In this document: positions 15,240 to 24,461 of the stretch, one piece after another
How the letters are laid out: each line of letters begins with the position of its first letter
Numbering within the stretch: the first letter of the stretch is position 1
DNA from: an uncultured Porphyromonadaceae bacterium
Lineage (GTDB): Bacteria > Bacteroidota > Bacteroidia > Bacteroidales > Muribaculaceae
Assembly (NCBI GenBank): GCA_947175205.1
Contig: CAMWLS010000002.1
Location: 34,050-98,049 of the forward strand
Length of the DNA stretch: 64,000 bases
Direction: 5' to 3'
Program-made: the position numbers and the translations under genes
Notes under the pieces: generated by a model
What the model saw: only the letters and a program-made list of their open reading frames with translations
The model's database searches: none
Told to the model about the DNA's origin: nothing

Positions 15240-16033
15240 TTCTTCAAGGGTGTAAGTATGGAATCAATAACCGCAGCGGTAAATCCCTGACGTTCCAGCT
15301 GGTTAACGCCGCGGATGGTGATGCCGCCGGGGGTGGTGACAGCATTGACCAGCTGCTGGAGAGTCAGGTCTGATGACTCTATTACCGCTGTTGCGCCACT
15401 GACTGTTGCCGTGAAGTATTCTACAGCCTCATCATAAGAGAAGCCAAGTTCCACACCTGCCTGGGCCGCGGCGGCAATAAACCTGTAAACATAAGCAATA
15501 CCACATGAGCAGAGGGCCATCCCGGCCTCCATCTTGCTCTCATCCACAAATTTCAGCCGCGTCATAGGCGCAAAGAGGGCATGGATTTCATCCAGCTTCT
15601 CCTTATCAACACCCGCAGCAGCGGCAAAAGTCATACCCTTACCCACCTGCAGCGCAGTGTTAGGAATCATATAGATAACCCCTATGGAGTCCCGGTCTAT
15701 CAGCTTCTGCAGCTCAGCCGGCCCTATTCCCGCAGCTACAGATACCACCACGGAATCATCCCTGAGATTAGGCCTGACCTGATTCAACACCTCCTTTATT
15801 GCCCATGGCTTTACTGCCAGTACCACCAGTGATGAATCCTTTACTGAAGCTGCAATATCTGTGGTCACCGTAAGGTTAGGTGCTTCACTGAATGTAACCT
15901 TGAAGCTCTTCAGGCGGCCTATGGAACGGTTTGCCACACAGACTTCTGAATGTGAATACTTTAACAAGCCCCCGGCTATTGCAGAGCCCATATTTCCGGC
16001 GCCTATTACCGTTATTTTATTATACAGCGACAT
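15236..16033 (-). CDS. proC: Pyrroline-5-carboxylate reductase
   Basis: A 265-residue NAD(P)H-dependent enzyme making proline from pyrroline-5-carboxylate. The Rossmann loop GAGNMGSAIAGG lies at residues 11-22, LAVKPWA follows at the cofactor site, and the C-terminal helical domain has the family run TTPGGITIRGVNQLE. First gene of the proCBA operon, so the three steps of proline synthesis are encoded together. A minus-strand -7 box lies at 16170-16177. Confidence 0.95.
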   Translation of the reverse strand: MSLYNKITVIGAGNMGSAIAGGLLKYSHSEVCVANRSIGRLKSFKVTFSEAPNLTVTTDIAASVKDSSLVVLAVKPWAIKEVLNQVRPNLRDDSVVVSVAAGIGPAELQKLIDRDSIGVIYMIPNTALQVGKGMTFAAAAGVDKEKLDEIHALFAPMTRLKFVDESKMEAGMALCSCGIAYVYRFIAAAAQAGVELGFSYDEAVEYFTATVSGATAVIESSDLTLQQLVNAVTTPGGITIRGVNQLERQGFTAAVIDSILTPLKK

Positions 16034-16169
16034 GAGTACAATATTTTAAAGCCGGACATCCCCGGCATGTGTAAAAACACGGTTAATAATTTAATTTGAA
16101 TTTCATTTATTTAAACTCAAAAAAATCATTTAACTCATGAAGTTTATTTAAGAATACCTTTAATTCCCA

Positions 16170-16177
16170 CAAAAGTA
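16170..16177 (-). promoter_or_regulatory. -7 box for the proCBA operon
   Basis: Minus-strand TACTTTTG, giving a leader of about 130 bases to proC. Two small hairpins (GCCGG/CCGGC and GTGT/ACAC) lie in the leader near 16050-16075. Confidence 0.5.
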
Positions 16178-16211
16178 CTCAAAAGTCATTAAACTCTCCA
16201 ACTATCTCCAG

Positions 16212-16979
16212 TCAGTTTTGCATTAAACGCAGCTTATGCAGCTCCCCCCGGAATGAAGCCCCCACAGGTAAGTCCACACCGTGGCCGGTTTCTGACCCAC
16301 TGTAACACAGAGTGACACTGGTGCTGTCATATGCCTTCACGCGCTGTGTATTCACCACATATGATTTATGTATTCTCAGAAAGCGCTCCGGAGGAAGCAG
16401 CTCCAGCAACGCTTTAATGGTGACACGTGAAATAAGGCGCTCCGTATCTGTATGAATCTTCACATAATCCTTCACTCCCTCAATATAGACTATACTCTCC
16501 GGGGCAATATTCATAAATCTGCGGTCCACGCGCAAGGTGAGCATTACAGTTCCCTCTGCAGGGCCCGGTACAGTCCGGTCCGCACTCCGTAACAGCGTCT
16601 TCTGTACCGCCCGGTCAAATCTTGCCGCTTGAATGGGCTTAAGCAGATAATCCACCGCATCAAGGTCATAGCTGCATGCCGCATACTCTGAATATGCAGT
16701 AGTGAAAACTACCAGTGTGCTGGAGGGAAGATGACCAGCAAAGTCTATACCCCTCATATCCGGCATCTCAATGTCCAGGAATACAAGGTCCACTGAGTTA
16801 GACTTCATCCATTCCAGAGCCTCCAGGGGCCCAGGGAACACGCCCATAAGCTTCAGCAACGGGTGGTGCGAGGCCATGAGCGCCAGGCCGCGCCGCGCTA
16901 TGGGCTCGTCATCTATTATAATACAGCTCAGCGGCTTTGCTTCTGCACAGCCATGGCCATAGGAAACGAAACCAATCAT
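16212..16979 (-). CDS. LytTR-family response regulator
   Basis: A 255-residue two-domain regulator. The receiver domain (about 17-135) has the acidic pair in CIIIDDEPIARRG, phospho-acceptor Asp69 in VFLDIEMPD, Thr/Ala of VFTTAYSEYA and the Lys of YLLKPI. The LytTR DNA-binding domain (about 150-250) shows IVYIEGVKDYVKIHT and FLRIHKSYVVN. It is divergent from a LytS-like histidine kinase 189 bases away, its probable partner. Direct repeats in the shared intergenic region are candidate binding sites. Confidence 0.93.
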   Translation of the reverse strand: MIGFVSYGHGCAEAKPLSCIIIDDEPIARRGLALMASHHPLLKLMGVFPGPLEALEWMKSNSVDLVFLDIEMPDMRGIDFAGHLPSSTLVVFTTAYSEYAACSYDLDAVDYLLKPIQAARFDRAVQKTLLRSADRTVPGPAEGTVMLTLRVDRRFMNIAPESIVYIEGVKDYVKIHTDTERLISRVTIKALLELLPPERFLRIHKSYVVNTQRVKAYDSTSVTLCYSGSETGHGVDLPVGASFRGELHKLRLMQN

Positions 16980-17099
16980 GGTAAGAATATGTAACAGAAA
17001 ATGACTGCGTGAATAACATAATCAATCCGGGAAAGCCCCGGTACTTTCCTCTTAAAAACGTATAACAGAGGAATCATTGTATAATAAAACCGCGAAAAA

Positions 17100-17130
17100 G
17101 CGACCAACCTTTATTTATATGCGACCAACC
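17100..17130. promoter_or_regulatory. Direct repeats, candidate LytTR regulator binding sites
   Basis: GCGACCAACC occurs at 17100-17109 and again at 17121-17130, a 21-base period (two helical turns), between the divergent regulator and kinase genes. LytTR proteins typically bind paired direct repeats at about this spacing. Position just upstream of the kinase -7 box suggests autoregulation. Confidence 0.6.
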
Positions 17131-17156
17131 ATTTTTACCTACGCCTGAAAAACCAC

Positions 17157-17164
17157 TACTTTTG
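17157..17164 (+). promoter_or_regulatory. -7 box of the kinase gene
   Basis: TACTTTTG ends only 4 bases before the GTG at 17169, so the mRNA should start at or very near the start codon. Confidence 0.6.
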
Positions 17165-17168
17165 CGCT

Positions 17169-18941
17169 GTGAAAAAGATTGTGGTAAATTTTGTTCTTTG
17201 GCTTATTTTCTCGCTGATGCAGTGCGGCCCGGTGGCGGGTGCGCTTGAGCTTGGCAAGGGTGACGGTCCTGTGGCGACACTGTGGCTTATGGCACCTTTC
17301 TCGCTGCTCAGCCTTGCACTGGTTATCATTACCACCTGCTATGCCGTACCCCGGCTTCTGTTACGCCGCAAATGGGGTGTCTACGCCTTGCTTGAGTTTG
17401 GTATGGCATACCTCATCTCTCTTGTGGAACAGCTGATTACAGCCTACATATGGACCCGTTGGGAGATAATGTCCCCTGAGCATAGCCTTAACCTGGGTTG
17501 GCTGGCGGTGAACACACTCTGTAATTCCCTGATGCTATTCTTCACGCTGCTTGCCGTGGGTGGATGGTATTTGTTTGACTCCGCCCGTAGCAATCTAAAG
17601 AAAGAGAAGATTCTTACAGACCGCATAGAGAACTATATGGCTGCCGTAAGACAAATGTTGCGGCCGGAGCTCCTCTCAGAACGTCTTGGAGAAATTGCGG
17701 GGAAAGTTGAGAAAGCTCCGCAGGCAGCAGAGAAAGACATTAATGTGCTGGCCTCTGAACTGCGTGAAAGCCTCTGCAATCTTCCCGTTCCACTATCCAC
17801 GGATGAAGATTTCACATCCGGGAATAAGGATAATCACAGATTTAACAGATGGCTGACCTCACGGAAGTATCACCTCGCGCGTGTCATAGTTTTCCAGCTC
17901 TCGCTTATAGGCATCTGTTTCGGAGCATTTTTCTCCACACCTGACCAACCGGAATTCCGCGGCCGCTTAGGGGGCTTTCTTGTGTTGCTGGCTATGTTTG
18001 AGATAATTGCCGCCATTGATGTCTTCATCTTTTTCCGCTCATTCCGCAAGAAGCGTCGCAGAGCACGCTTCATTGTGGCATCATGCCTGCTGGGCGTTTT
18101 AATGTTCCTTCCCATTATTGCTGAAAGAGTGGCACAACATCAGATGGATCCCACACTGAATGACACCATTTTCATCTTTACCACTGTACTTGAAACAGCC
18201 GCCACCATTCTGATGATTACATTCTACCTTGCCGGAATTGGAGCCGTGCTCCTTTATCAGGATTGGCTGCTACATACACACAGGCTACATAGCCTGCAAG
18301 CCTCTACCAAGCGCCTGGAATATGCCAATCTCAAGAAGCAGATAAATCCTCACTTTCTTTTCAATGTCCTCAATAACGCCGGAATTCTCACATCTCTTGA
18401 GGCCACGGAAGCACGGGACATGCTTCTTGAACTGCGTAAGCTGATTGACTATCAGTTCCGCGAGACTGAACAGTCCACCGCAAACCTGACTGACACCATC
18501 TCTTTCATACGTGCCTATCTCGCATTAGAGACAACGCGCCGGACCGTATTCCGTTTCACGGTCAGCTGCACCGGCTCCCCGGAGGGAATCAGCGTACCCA
18601 CATTGCTGTTTATTCCCTTTGTGGAGAATGCTGTAAAGTATTCCCTCAACAAAACCGGTACTGACATGGTAAAGGTCAGTTTCAAGATAAATGAGTCCCG
18701 CTTGCTTTTCAGTTGCGTGAATCCCGTGGAGGATGACCACTCGGCCGAATCCTCAGCACCGGCAACCCCTAAGGGCACCACTGATGCCGGGGGACTTGGA
18801 ATTGCCAATACCCTGCGGCGCCTTGAACTCCTTTATGATGATGACTTCTCATACAGTGCCGGCAACTGCCACGGGCTATACCGCGTAACCCTTGACATAC
18901 CCGTTTCCAGGGAACTGCCATTCACACATCTGACTTGCTGA
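17169..18941 (+). CDS. LytS-like membrane sensor histidine kinase
   Basis: A 590-residue kinase of the His_kinase (PF06580) type. Eight membrane helices are arranged as two groups of four (about residues 5-150 and 240-385) separated by a charged cytoplasmic stretch, an unusual duplicated layout. The phospho-acceptor His395 lies in QINPHFLFNVLNN, and the ATPase part has FIPFVENAVKYS and GGLGIANTLRRLELLY. It starts at GTG right after a -7 box, so the message may be leaderless. Partner: the divergent LytTR regulator. Confidence 0.9.
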   Translation: MKKIVVNFVLWLIFSLMQCGPVAGALELGKGDGPVATLWLMAPFSLLSLALVIITTCYAVPRLLLRRKWGVYALLEFGMAYLISLVEQLITAYIWTRWEIMSPEHSLNLGWLAVNTLCNSLMLFFTLLAVGGWYLFDSARSNLKKEKILTDRIENYMAAVRQMLRPELLSERLGEIAGKVEKAPQAAEKDINVLASELRESLCNLPVPLSTDEDFTSGNKDNHRFNRWLTSRKYHLARVIVFQLSLIGICFGAFFSTPDQPEFRGRLGGFLVLLAMFEIIAAIDVFIFFRSFRKKRRRARFIVASCLLGVLMFLPIIAERVAQHQMDPTLNDTIFIFTTVLETAATILMITFYLAGIGAVLLYQDWLLHTHRLHSLQASTKRLEYANLKKQINPHFLFNVLNNAGILTSLEATEARDMLLELRKLIDYQFRETEQSTANLTDTISFIRAYLALETTRRTVFRFTVSCTGSPEGISVPTLLFIPFVENAVKYSLNKTGTDMVKVSFKINESRLLFSCVNPVEDDHSAESSAPATPKGTTDAGGLGIANTLRRLELLYDDDFSYSAGNCHGLYRVTLDIPVSRELPFTHLTC

Positions 18942-19022
18942 ATACATACAGTCACGGCCTCCTAAGGCCCTGAACGCTTAAATATTTATAATTCACAGTT
19001 ACTTAAACCGCACATTGCGCCT

Positions 19023-20468
19023 ATGAAACTGACAAAACAACTTTTCTTTACAGCCGCACTGCTTACCATCTCAACGGCTGTACGCGGAGGAGATTTTTCT
19101 GACGCCAACTTTAACTACAAGTATAACAAGACGCAAAAGTTTGCACGCGTGGAGAGTACAAATAAGAAGACCGCAACGTCTCTTACCATACCCTCAAAAA
19201 TTACCGTTGACGGCGTCTCATACCCTGTCACCCAGATTGGTGACTATGCCCTGGCTGATCTGCAGAAACTCAAATCAGTCACCATACCCTCATCAGTGAC
19301 TGAGATACGCAGCGGAGCCTTCAATAACTGCCATGCCCTGCACTCCATAACCATCCCCTCCAAGGTGACAAAGATTCCGGAAGACTGCTTCGCCATGTGT
19401 CTGGACCTGACAGAAGTCTCGCTACCCAAAAACCTTGTGGAGATAGAGTCCGGCGCCTTTATTTACTGCGAGAAAATTGACATCATAAACTGGCCCTCAA
19501 CCCTTGCCAAGGTAGGAGATTACGCCTTTTATGCAGCCAAGCTTCCCCAGTATGTGGCCCTTCCGGCTGCCTGCGTGGAAGTGGGTACTGAGGCATTCCG
19601 CGCCACAGAAATAGTAACCCTTATTCTCCCGTCCTCCATGACCTCAATAGGAAAGAGAGCATTCTCTGATAATTTCCGGCTCACAGGAATTTCCATGCCT
19701 GTTTCAGTTGGAACCATAGGAGATTTCGCATTCTTTGGCAACACAGAACTCCGGGAAGTAACCATGCCACAGACCATAGGACACCTTGGTGAAAGCACCT
19801 TTGAACGCTGTGATAAACTGAATTACGTAATCTGGTCACCCAGCCAGTCAGTGGTGCCCAGACGCACCTTCTTCCAGTGCTACGGACTGGAATGGATTAC
19901 ACTCCCTGACCATGTTACATCCATAGGAGAACTGGCGTTCAGCGAGTGCTATAAGTTGCAAGAGTTCCATTTCCCGGCACAACTCAAAACCATAGGTGAT
20001 TACGCATTTAATGACAGCAACCTCAGAGAAATTGTCCTCCCCGCCGGTCTTACAAAGATTGGTGTCAGTGCATTTAATGCAAACCAACAGCTGGAAAAAC
20101 TCACCATTCCCGCCTCAGTGACAGAGATAGGGGCAAACGCCTTCAATAATAACCCTCGCCTTGACATAATCACGGTGGAGCGCATCACGCCCCCGGCTCT
20201 GGGCGCGGATGGCTTTCATCAGACAACTTATGATTCAGCCCTCTTGCAGGTGCCTGAACAGTCCGTGGCCGCTTATAAGCAAGCACCGGAGTGGCGGAAC
20301 TTCAAGTATATAAATAGCCGCCCCGCAGGTATTGAAGATTTTATGCCTGATGAAGATGATGAGGATAACACTCCCACAGAATACTATGACCTCCTTGGCC
20401 GCAAAGTCTCCTCAGGCAGCGGACCTCTAATCAACCCACGCAAACACCGCCTGGAAATCCACCGCTAA
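19023..20468 (+). CDS. BspA-like leucine-rich-repeat secreted protein
   Basis: A 481-residue protein with a signal peptide (1-22) and about a dozen LRR_5/BspA-type repeats of about 23 residues (VTEIRSGAFNNCHALHSITI, VTSIGELAFSECYKLQEFHF). After an acidic linker it ends EYYDLLGRKVSSGSG plus a basic tail, which resembles the C-terminal sorting region of type IX secretion substrates. BspA-like proteins bind host or bacterial surfaces. It stands alone and is followed by a palindromic hairpin. Confidence 0.87.
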   Translation: MKLTKQLFFTAALLTISTAVRGGDFSDANFNYKYNKTQKFARVESTNKKTATSLTIPSKITVDGVSYPVTQIGDYALADLQKLKSVTIPSSVTEIRSGAFNNCHALHSITIPSKVTKIPEDCFAMCLDLTEVSLPKNLVEIESGAFIYCEKIDIINWPSTLAKVGDYAFYAAKLPQYVALPAACVEVGTEAFRATEIVTLILPSSMTSIGKRAFSDNFRLTGISMPVSVGTIGDFAFFGNTELREVTMPQTIGHLGESTFERCDKLNYVIWSPSQSVVPRRTFFQCYGLEWITLPDHVTSIGELAFSECYKLQEFHFPAQLKTIGDYAFNDSNLREIVLPAGLTKIGVSAFNANQQLEKLTIPASVTEIGANAFNNNPRLDIITVERITPPALGADGFHQTTYDSALLQVPEQSVAAYKQAPEWRNFKYINSRPAGIEDFMPDEDDEDNTPTEYYDLLGRKVSSGSGPLINPRKHRLEIHR

Positions 20469-20526
20469 CCTTACATTTCTTCATAATCCGGGAGCCCGTC
20501 ATATAAAATATGATAAGCACCCCAAC

Positions 20527-20566
20527 AGGAGGACGCACCAAAATGCACATTTTGATGCGCCCTCCT
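20527..20566. repeat. Palindromic hairpin, dispersed copy 1 (probable terminator)
   Basis: An 18-position stem with two mismatches and a GCAC loop; arms begin AGGAGG and end CCTCCT, with CCAAAAT facing ATTTTGA at the tip. A hairpin with the same outer and tip sequences occurs at 54076-54117. It lies about 60 bases after the BspA-like gene and should stop transcription. Confidence 0.65.
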
Positions 20567-20719
20567 TAGCCGTTTCATAATAGCTAACGCCACAGCCGGC
20601 CCACTATGACACCCCACTCTGCCTTATTCCTTGTCCATTTTACAGGCTGAATTTTCCGGGCATGTTCACCTCAGAACCATTTCCCTGAGTTACATGTTAT
20701 AAGAGAAAAAAATACTGCT

Positions 20720-21082
20720 ATGACAAGAAAAGAACTCATTGACATTATTGCCGCCAAGGTAGCGGAAGTCATAAATAACCCCGGGATATGGGGAGAAGAC
20801 CCACAGTTAAGCGTAATACCCACAACACTGCTGGTGGGCATAGAGCGTCATAAGGACGCAGAAAGCGCCATTGCTTACAGTGACTACGCCATTGAGGAAG
20901 ATGCCGTGGAAGACGGTGACTACTCAGAAGACGCGGCTGACTTCCAGTCAGCCTCTGACCCTGACCTTTACCCCATGGGCACACTCATAGATTATGCCGC
21001 CAAGAAGCCGGATATGAAAAAAATTGACCGTCTGGTGGAACACTACATCCCCCAGAAGTCTGAGAATCTTTATGCTGAGTAA
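20720..21082 (+). CDS. Unknown acidic protein
   Basis: A 120-residue acidic soluble protein of no family that I recognise. The N-terminus (TRKELIDIIAAKVAEVINNP) is helical; the middle is very rich in Asp and Glu; the C-terminus (KKIDRLVEHYIPQKSE) is helical again. No signal peptide or membrane helix. It is flanked by intergenic regions of about 250 and 170 bases and seems to be a single-gene unit. Confidence 0.6.
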   Translation: MTRKELIDIIAAKVAEVINNPGIWGEDPQLSVIPTTLLVGIERHKDAESAIAYSDYAIEEDAVEDGDYSEDAADFQSASDPDLYPMGTLIDYAAKKPDMKKIDRLVEHYIPQKSENLYAE

Positions 21083-21251
21083 CAGGCCCGGAGAACAGAC
21101 ATCGGCTCTAAGACACCAAAACAGATAAGACTTAGTATACCCCGGAGGCGGTGCTGTATGATTCAGTTACGGCACTGCCTCCTTATACTCAACCACCCAT
21201 AAAGGAACGGTAATCAGGGTTAAATCCGGATAACAGAGTGAAAGCCGGAAC

Positions 21252-21662
21252 TTACATTAAATTTTCTCTTTCAGTTACATCTGCATCAGTCATGGTGTAG
21301 CCTCCGAGGGAGCCTTCCTTGGCCTGAACACAGATATAAACCAGCGGCTCAGCTGACGTACACTTGATGTTTCTGTCACAGTTAGTGGAGACGCGGATTA
21401 CTGAACCCTCTGCAATATCAAAAGCCGTATCATTCACCTGAAAACGCCCCGTACCGGACAGGATGATATAATTCTCCTCATTCTCACGGTGACTGTGAAA
21501 GAATGGTACTGCTGCGCCAGTGGGAAGCGTCCCGAAAGAGATTTCACACGATGTGGCTCCTGTAGCGTCTTTCACAAACTGTTTTCCCTCAAATGTTTTC
21601 AGCGCCCCCACTGTGGCATGTGAGAACTTCTCTCCTGAATTTAAAACTTTTACCTCACTCAT
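21252..21662 (-). CDS. Cupin-domain protein
   Basis: A 136-residue single-domain cupin. Motif 1 reads PFFHSHRENEENYIILSGTG, holding the two His and the Glu expected to bind metal; motif 2 is weaker (VSTNCDRNIKC). The substrate cannot be inferred. It is divergent from an HxlR regulator, a common arrangement in which the regulator controls the cupin gene. A minus-strand -7 box TACTTTTG lies at 21725-21732. Confidence 0.85.
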   Translation of the reverse strand: MSEVKVLNSGEKFSHATVGALKTFEGKQFVKDATGATSCEISFGTLPTGAAVPFFHSHRENEENYIILSGTGRFQVNDTAFDIAEGSVIRVSTNCDRNIKCTSAEPLVYICVQAKEGSLGGYTMTDADVTERENLM

Positions 21663-21686
21663 GGTTACTTATTTTTAATTATATAT

Positions 21687-21732
21687 TAACTTTGCAAAAC
21701 AAACCTGATTTGCGCATCACACCGCAAAAGTA
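21687..21732. promoter_or_regulatory. Overlapping divergent promoters, HxlR gene and cupin gene
   Basis: TAACTTTG on the plus strand (21687-21694) drives the HxlR gene and TACTTTTG on the minus strand (21725-21732) drives the cupin gene. The transcripts would cross each other, so one protein bound here could control both. Confidence 0.6.
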
Positions 21733-21804
21733 ATGTATTTAAACAATCCTTACAAGAGGTTTCCCAAAAGTAACCAACTCACTCATAAGTTAATTCTGCT
21801 GAAA

Positions 21805-22182
21805 ATGAGAGGAATAGAATTGCAAGAAAATCTGATAAAGTACACTAATATTGAGTGTTGTCCCGTCAGGAACGTACTGGCTCACTTCTCAGGCAAATGG
21901 TCATTACTGATATTATGCATCCTCTCAGAGAATGAAGCCACCCGGTACAGCTCCATCCGCAAGGCCATACCGGACATTTCATCCAAGGTACTCAGTGACA
22001 CACTTAAGAATCTGGAAAAGGACAGGCTCATCTCAAAGAAAATATTCCCGGAGGTCCCCCTGAAGGTGGAATATTCACTCACAGAATTAGGAAGAAGCCT
22101 CATGCCCACCATTGAAAGTTTAATTGAATGGGCTTTAAAGAACTTTGATACCTTTGCCGGAGCATGGGAACAGCATCAGTGA
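21805..22182 (+). CDS. HxlR-family transcriptional regulator
   Basis: A 125-residue winged-helix protein with the family hallmarks CPVRNVLAHFSGKWSLLIL, IRKAIPDISSKVLSDTLKNL and PEVPLKVEYSLTELGRSLMP. The Cys pair near the start (ECCP) may sense thiol stress, as in several HxlR members. ATG 21805 fits the family length; ATG 21733 would add 24 non-conserved residues and is also downstream of the predicted transcript start. Divergent from the cupin gene. Confidence 0.9.
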   Translation: MRGIELQENLIKYTNIECCPVRNVLAHFSGKWSLLILCILSENEATRYSSIRKAIPDISSKVLSDTLKNLEKDRLISKKIFPEVPLKVEYSLTELGRSLMPTIESLIEWALKNFDTFAGAWEQHQ

Positions 22183-22229
22183 CCGCCACCGCTGCCATAC
22201 CACAGCCGGGACGCTGTGAAACCACACAG

Positions 22230-22260
22230 TTGGCCTCATGAGAAATAATTTGTAACTTTG
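22230..22260 (+). promoter_or_regulatory. Promoter of the glycosyltransferase/ATP-grasp operon
   Basis: TTG at 22230-22232, 20 bases, TAACTTTG at 22253-22260. The ATG at 22266 lies 5 bases farther, so the message is leaderless or nearly so. Confidence 0.7.
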
Positions 22261-22265
22261 TATGC

Positions 22266-23315
22266 ATGAAACCGGAATTATGTAAAAGAACTGTTTTTAT
22301 AGGCCCAGACATGAATGGCGCGGGCGGTATTGCCACCGTCATGAAGGAATACCGTAAGGTTATCAAGCCATTCCGTTCAGGAAGCGTAAACAGTTGTCAC
22401 GGGAAACTCCCCGGACTCTTGAACCTTGCATGGACACTATGCAAGATAGCCGGTTACAGAACCATGGGCAGCAAGATACTGCACATACATTACGCCGGCC
22501 AGAAATCATGGAAACGTGAGAATATGCTGGCAGCCATAGGACGCAAGTTGGGTTACAAGACCCTCATGCACTGTCATTGTGACCTTGTACTGCTGGATAA
22601 ACACCAGGGACGTTCGGAAATAATCAGTAAGCTCTCACAGGCTGATGCCCATATTGTCCTTGCAAACTCTTACCGTGATTTTGCAGAAAAAGAAATAGGG
22701 CTCAAAAACGTTTCCGTGATTCCCAACTTCACTTCAGCGCCAGGAAAAACTCCTGAAACAAAACTCAATAATCCCCCCGTATTCCTCTTTCTTGGACTTC
22801 TAAACCGTGACAAAGGCTTCTTTGACTTACTGGAGGCCTGCTCGCGCCTGGTAAAAGACGGTCTGGACTTCCGCCTGGTGGTGGGAGGCATAGGCAATAT
22901 GCCGGAAATTGAATCCTTTATTGCTGAAAACCACCTGGCAGACAAGGTGGAACTGCGCGGCTGGATTTCAGGAACAGACAAGGAGCAGGCACTCCGCAGT
23001 GCTGATGTTCTGGTACTTCCATCCTACACTGAGGGCATGCCCATGGTTATCATTGAAGCCATGCTGGCCGGCTGCGCTGTAATAGGTACAGGCGTTGGAG
23101 CCATACCTGATATGATTGGAAACTCTCATGCAGGCACGGTGGTGACACCGGGAGACATTGACATGCTCACACAGTCAATGGCCGCATTTATAAAAGATCA
23201 TAACACCCTTGAACAGGCTCGCACAGAGGCTCTCACTGTAGGACAGCGCTACACTCCGTTCTCTGTTTTACCTCAGCTTGAAAATCTGTATAATAATCTT
23301 CTGGAGCAAAAATGA
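22266..23315 (+). CDS. Family 4 glycosyltransferase
   Basis: A 349-residue GT-B enzyme. The N-terminal half opens with GPDMNGAGGIATVM, and the C-terminal half has the nucleotide-sugar site FLGLLNRDKGFFDLLEA, LVVGGIGNMPEIE and SYTEGMPMVIIEAMLAGCAV with the E-x7-E motif. It should build a surface polysaccharide. It overlaps the ATP-grasp gene by 4 bases, so the two form one operon. Acceptor and sugar are unknown. Confidence 0.92.
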   Translation: MKPELCKRTVFIGPDMNGAGGIATVMKEYRKVIKPFRSGSVNSCHGKLPGLLNLAWTLCKIAGYRTMGSKILHIHYAGQKSWKRENMLAAIGRKLGYKTLMHCHCDLVLLDKHQGRSEIISKLSQADAHIVLANSYRDFAEKEIGLKNVSVIPNFTSAPGKTPETKLNNPPVFLFLGLLNRDKGFFDLLEACSRLVKDGLDFRLVVGGIGNMPEIESFIAENHLADKVELRGWISGTDKEQALRSADVLVLPSYTEGMPMVIIEAMLAGCAVIGTGVGAIPDMIGNSHAGTVVTPGDIDMLTQSMAAFIKDHNTLEQARTEALTVGQRYTPFSVLPQLENLYNNLLEQK

Positions 23316-24427
23316 AAAGAGCTATTCGCAAAAACATACTCCGCTTGCGCGGAAAAATCAAGCGCAGTGACTTTCTCTTCTCTCTGCGCCGCAGATTCAT
23401 TGACCGCGACTTACAGCGTGAGAAAAAGCTCATGAAGCAGTCCGTGGAGAAATCCCCTGAAACTGTAAAAGCAGAAATTGATGCATATAAAAAATACTGG
23501 AAATGTCGTCCGGACGACTATATCCGTTACGGTCTCTTCCGTAAGAATCTCACACCGGAAGAGATTCTGGACTATATCCCCATGCATTACTATTACTGTG
23601 ACTTCTATGAAAAGATTTTCCCCAACCTGCTGAAAAAGGAAGACTTAGAAAACAAGTTAGCCCAGTATCAGAAATTCCGCAGTCGCGGAGTAAAAGTTCC
23701 GGAAGTGGTGGCGGTAATCAAAGGAAACAGCCTCTCACATCCTGAAGACAGCTCAGCCACTGTGAGCCTCAAAACCGTTACAGACGCATTAGCTGACGGT
23801 GAAAAATACTTCATAAAGCCCACTGACGGCAGATGCGGCTTTGGCATTAAGGTTATCAAGCGCCGTGACGGGCGCCTTTATGACGGAGAGAAAATCATTG
23901 AATCCGTTGCAGACCTGGAACTGGACTCTGCCACTGAATACATCATCCAGCGCCAGCTCATACAGCGTGAGGATCTTTCAGCCGTAAACGCCTCAACCCT
24001 TAACACCCTGCGCACCATTGTGACATATTACAACGGCAAACCCCGGATAGTGGGCATCATCCTCCGTATAGGCCGCGCAGGGGCCTTTGTGGACAATAGC
24101 GGCCAGGGCGGCATCTCCGTTGCCGTTGACCTTGAAACCGGGCGCTTTGCACCCTATGCCGGCCGCGAGCACGGCGGTGGCACCTTTGACAGACATCCTG
24201 ACACCGGATACGTCTTTGCACAAGGGGGAATCAAAGACTGGCCCAAGGTCCGCAGTGAGATATATGACATTGTAAGCAAATTTACAGATTACGGCGTCTT
24301 AGGCTGGGATATTGCCATTGGCAGTGACGGCGTATATGCGGTAGAATACAACCTCGGTTTCGGCATAGAGCACGCCCAGACCATTCTCGGCGGTATGCGT
24401 CGCCGCCTGGAAATCTCAGTTGATTAG
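23312..24427 (+). CDS. Sugar-transfer-associated ATP-grasp protein
   Basis: A 371-residue protein of the ATP-grasp class often found among polysaccharide genes (ATPgrasp_ST type). Nucleotide-binding features: KYFIKPTDGRCGFGIKVI, YIIQRQLIQ, and the metal site in LGWDIAIGSDGVYAVEYNLG. The first 60 residues are basic. Coupled to the glycosyltransferase by a 4-base overlap. Such proteins are thought to ligate an amino acid or similar group to a glycan, but the substrate is unknown here. Confidence 0.85.
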   Translation: MKRAIRKNILRLRGKIKRSDFLFSLRRRFIDRDLQREKKLMKQSVEKSPETVKAEIDAYKKYWKCRPDDYIRYGLFRKNLTPEEILDYIPMHYYYCDFYEKIFPNLLKKEDLENKLAQYQKFRSRGVKVPEVVAVIKGNSLSHPEDSSATVSLKTVTDALADGEKYFIKPTDGRCGFGIKVIKRRDGRLYDGEKIIESVADLELDSATEYIIQRQLIQREDLSAVNASTLNTLRTIVTYYNGKPRIVGIILRIGRAGAFVDNSGQGGISVAVDLETGRFAPYAGREHGGGTFDRHPDTGYVFAQGGIKDWPKVRSEIYDIVSKFTDYGVLGWDIAIGSDGVYAVEYNLGFGIEHAQTILGGMRRRLEISVD

Positions 24428-24461
24428 AGCCTCCTCACCAATAATAGCCTCAATACATTTT

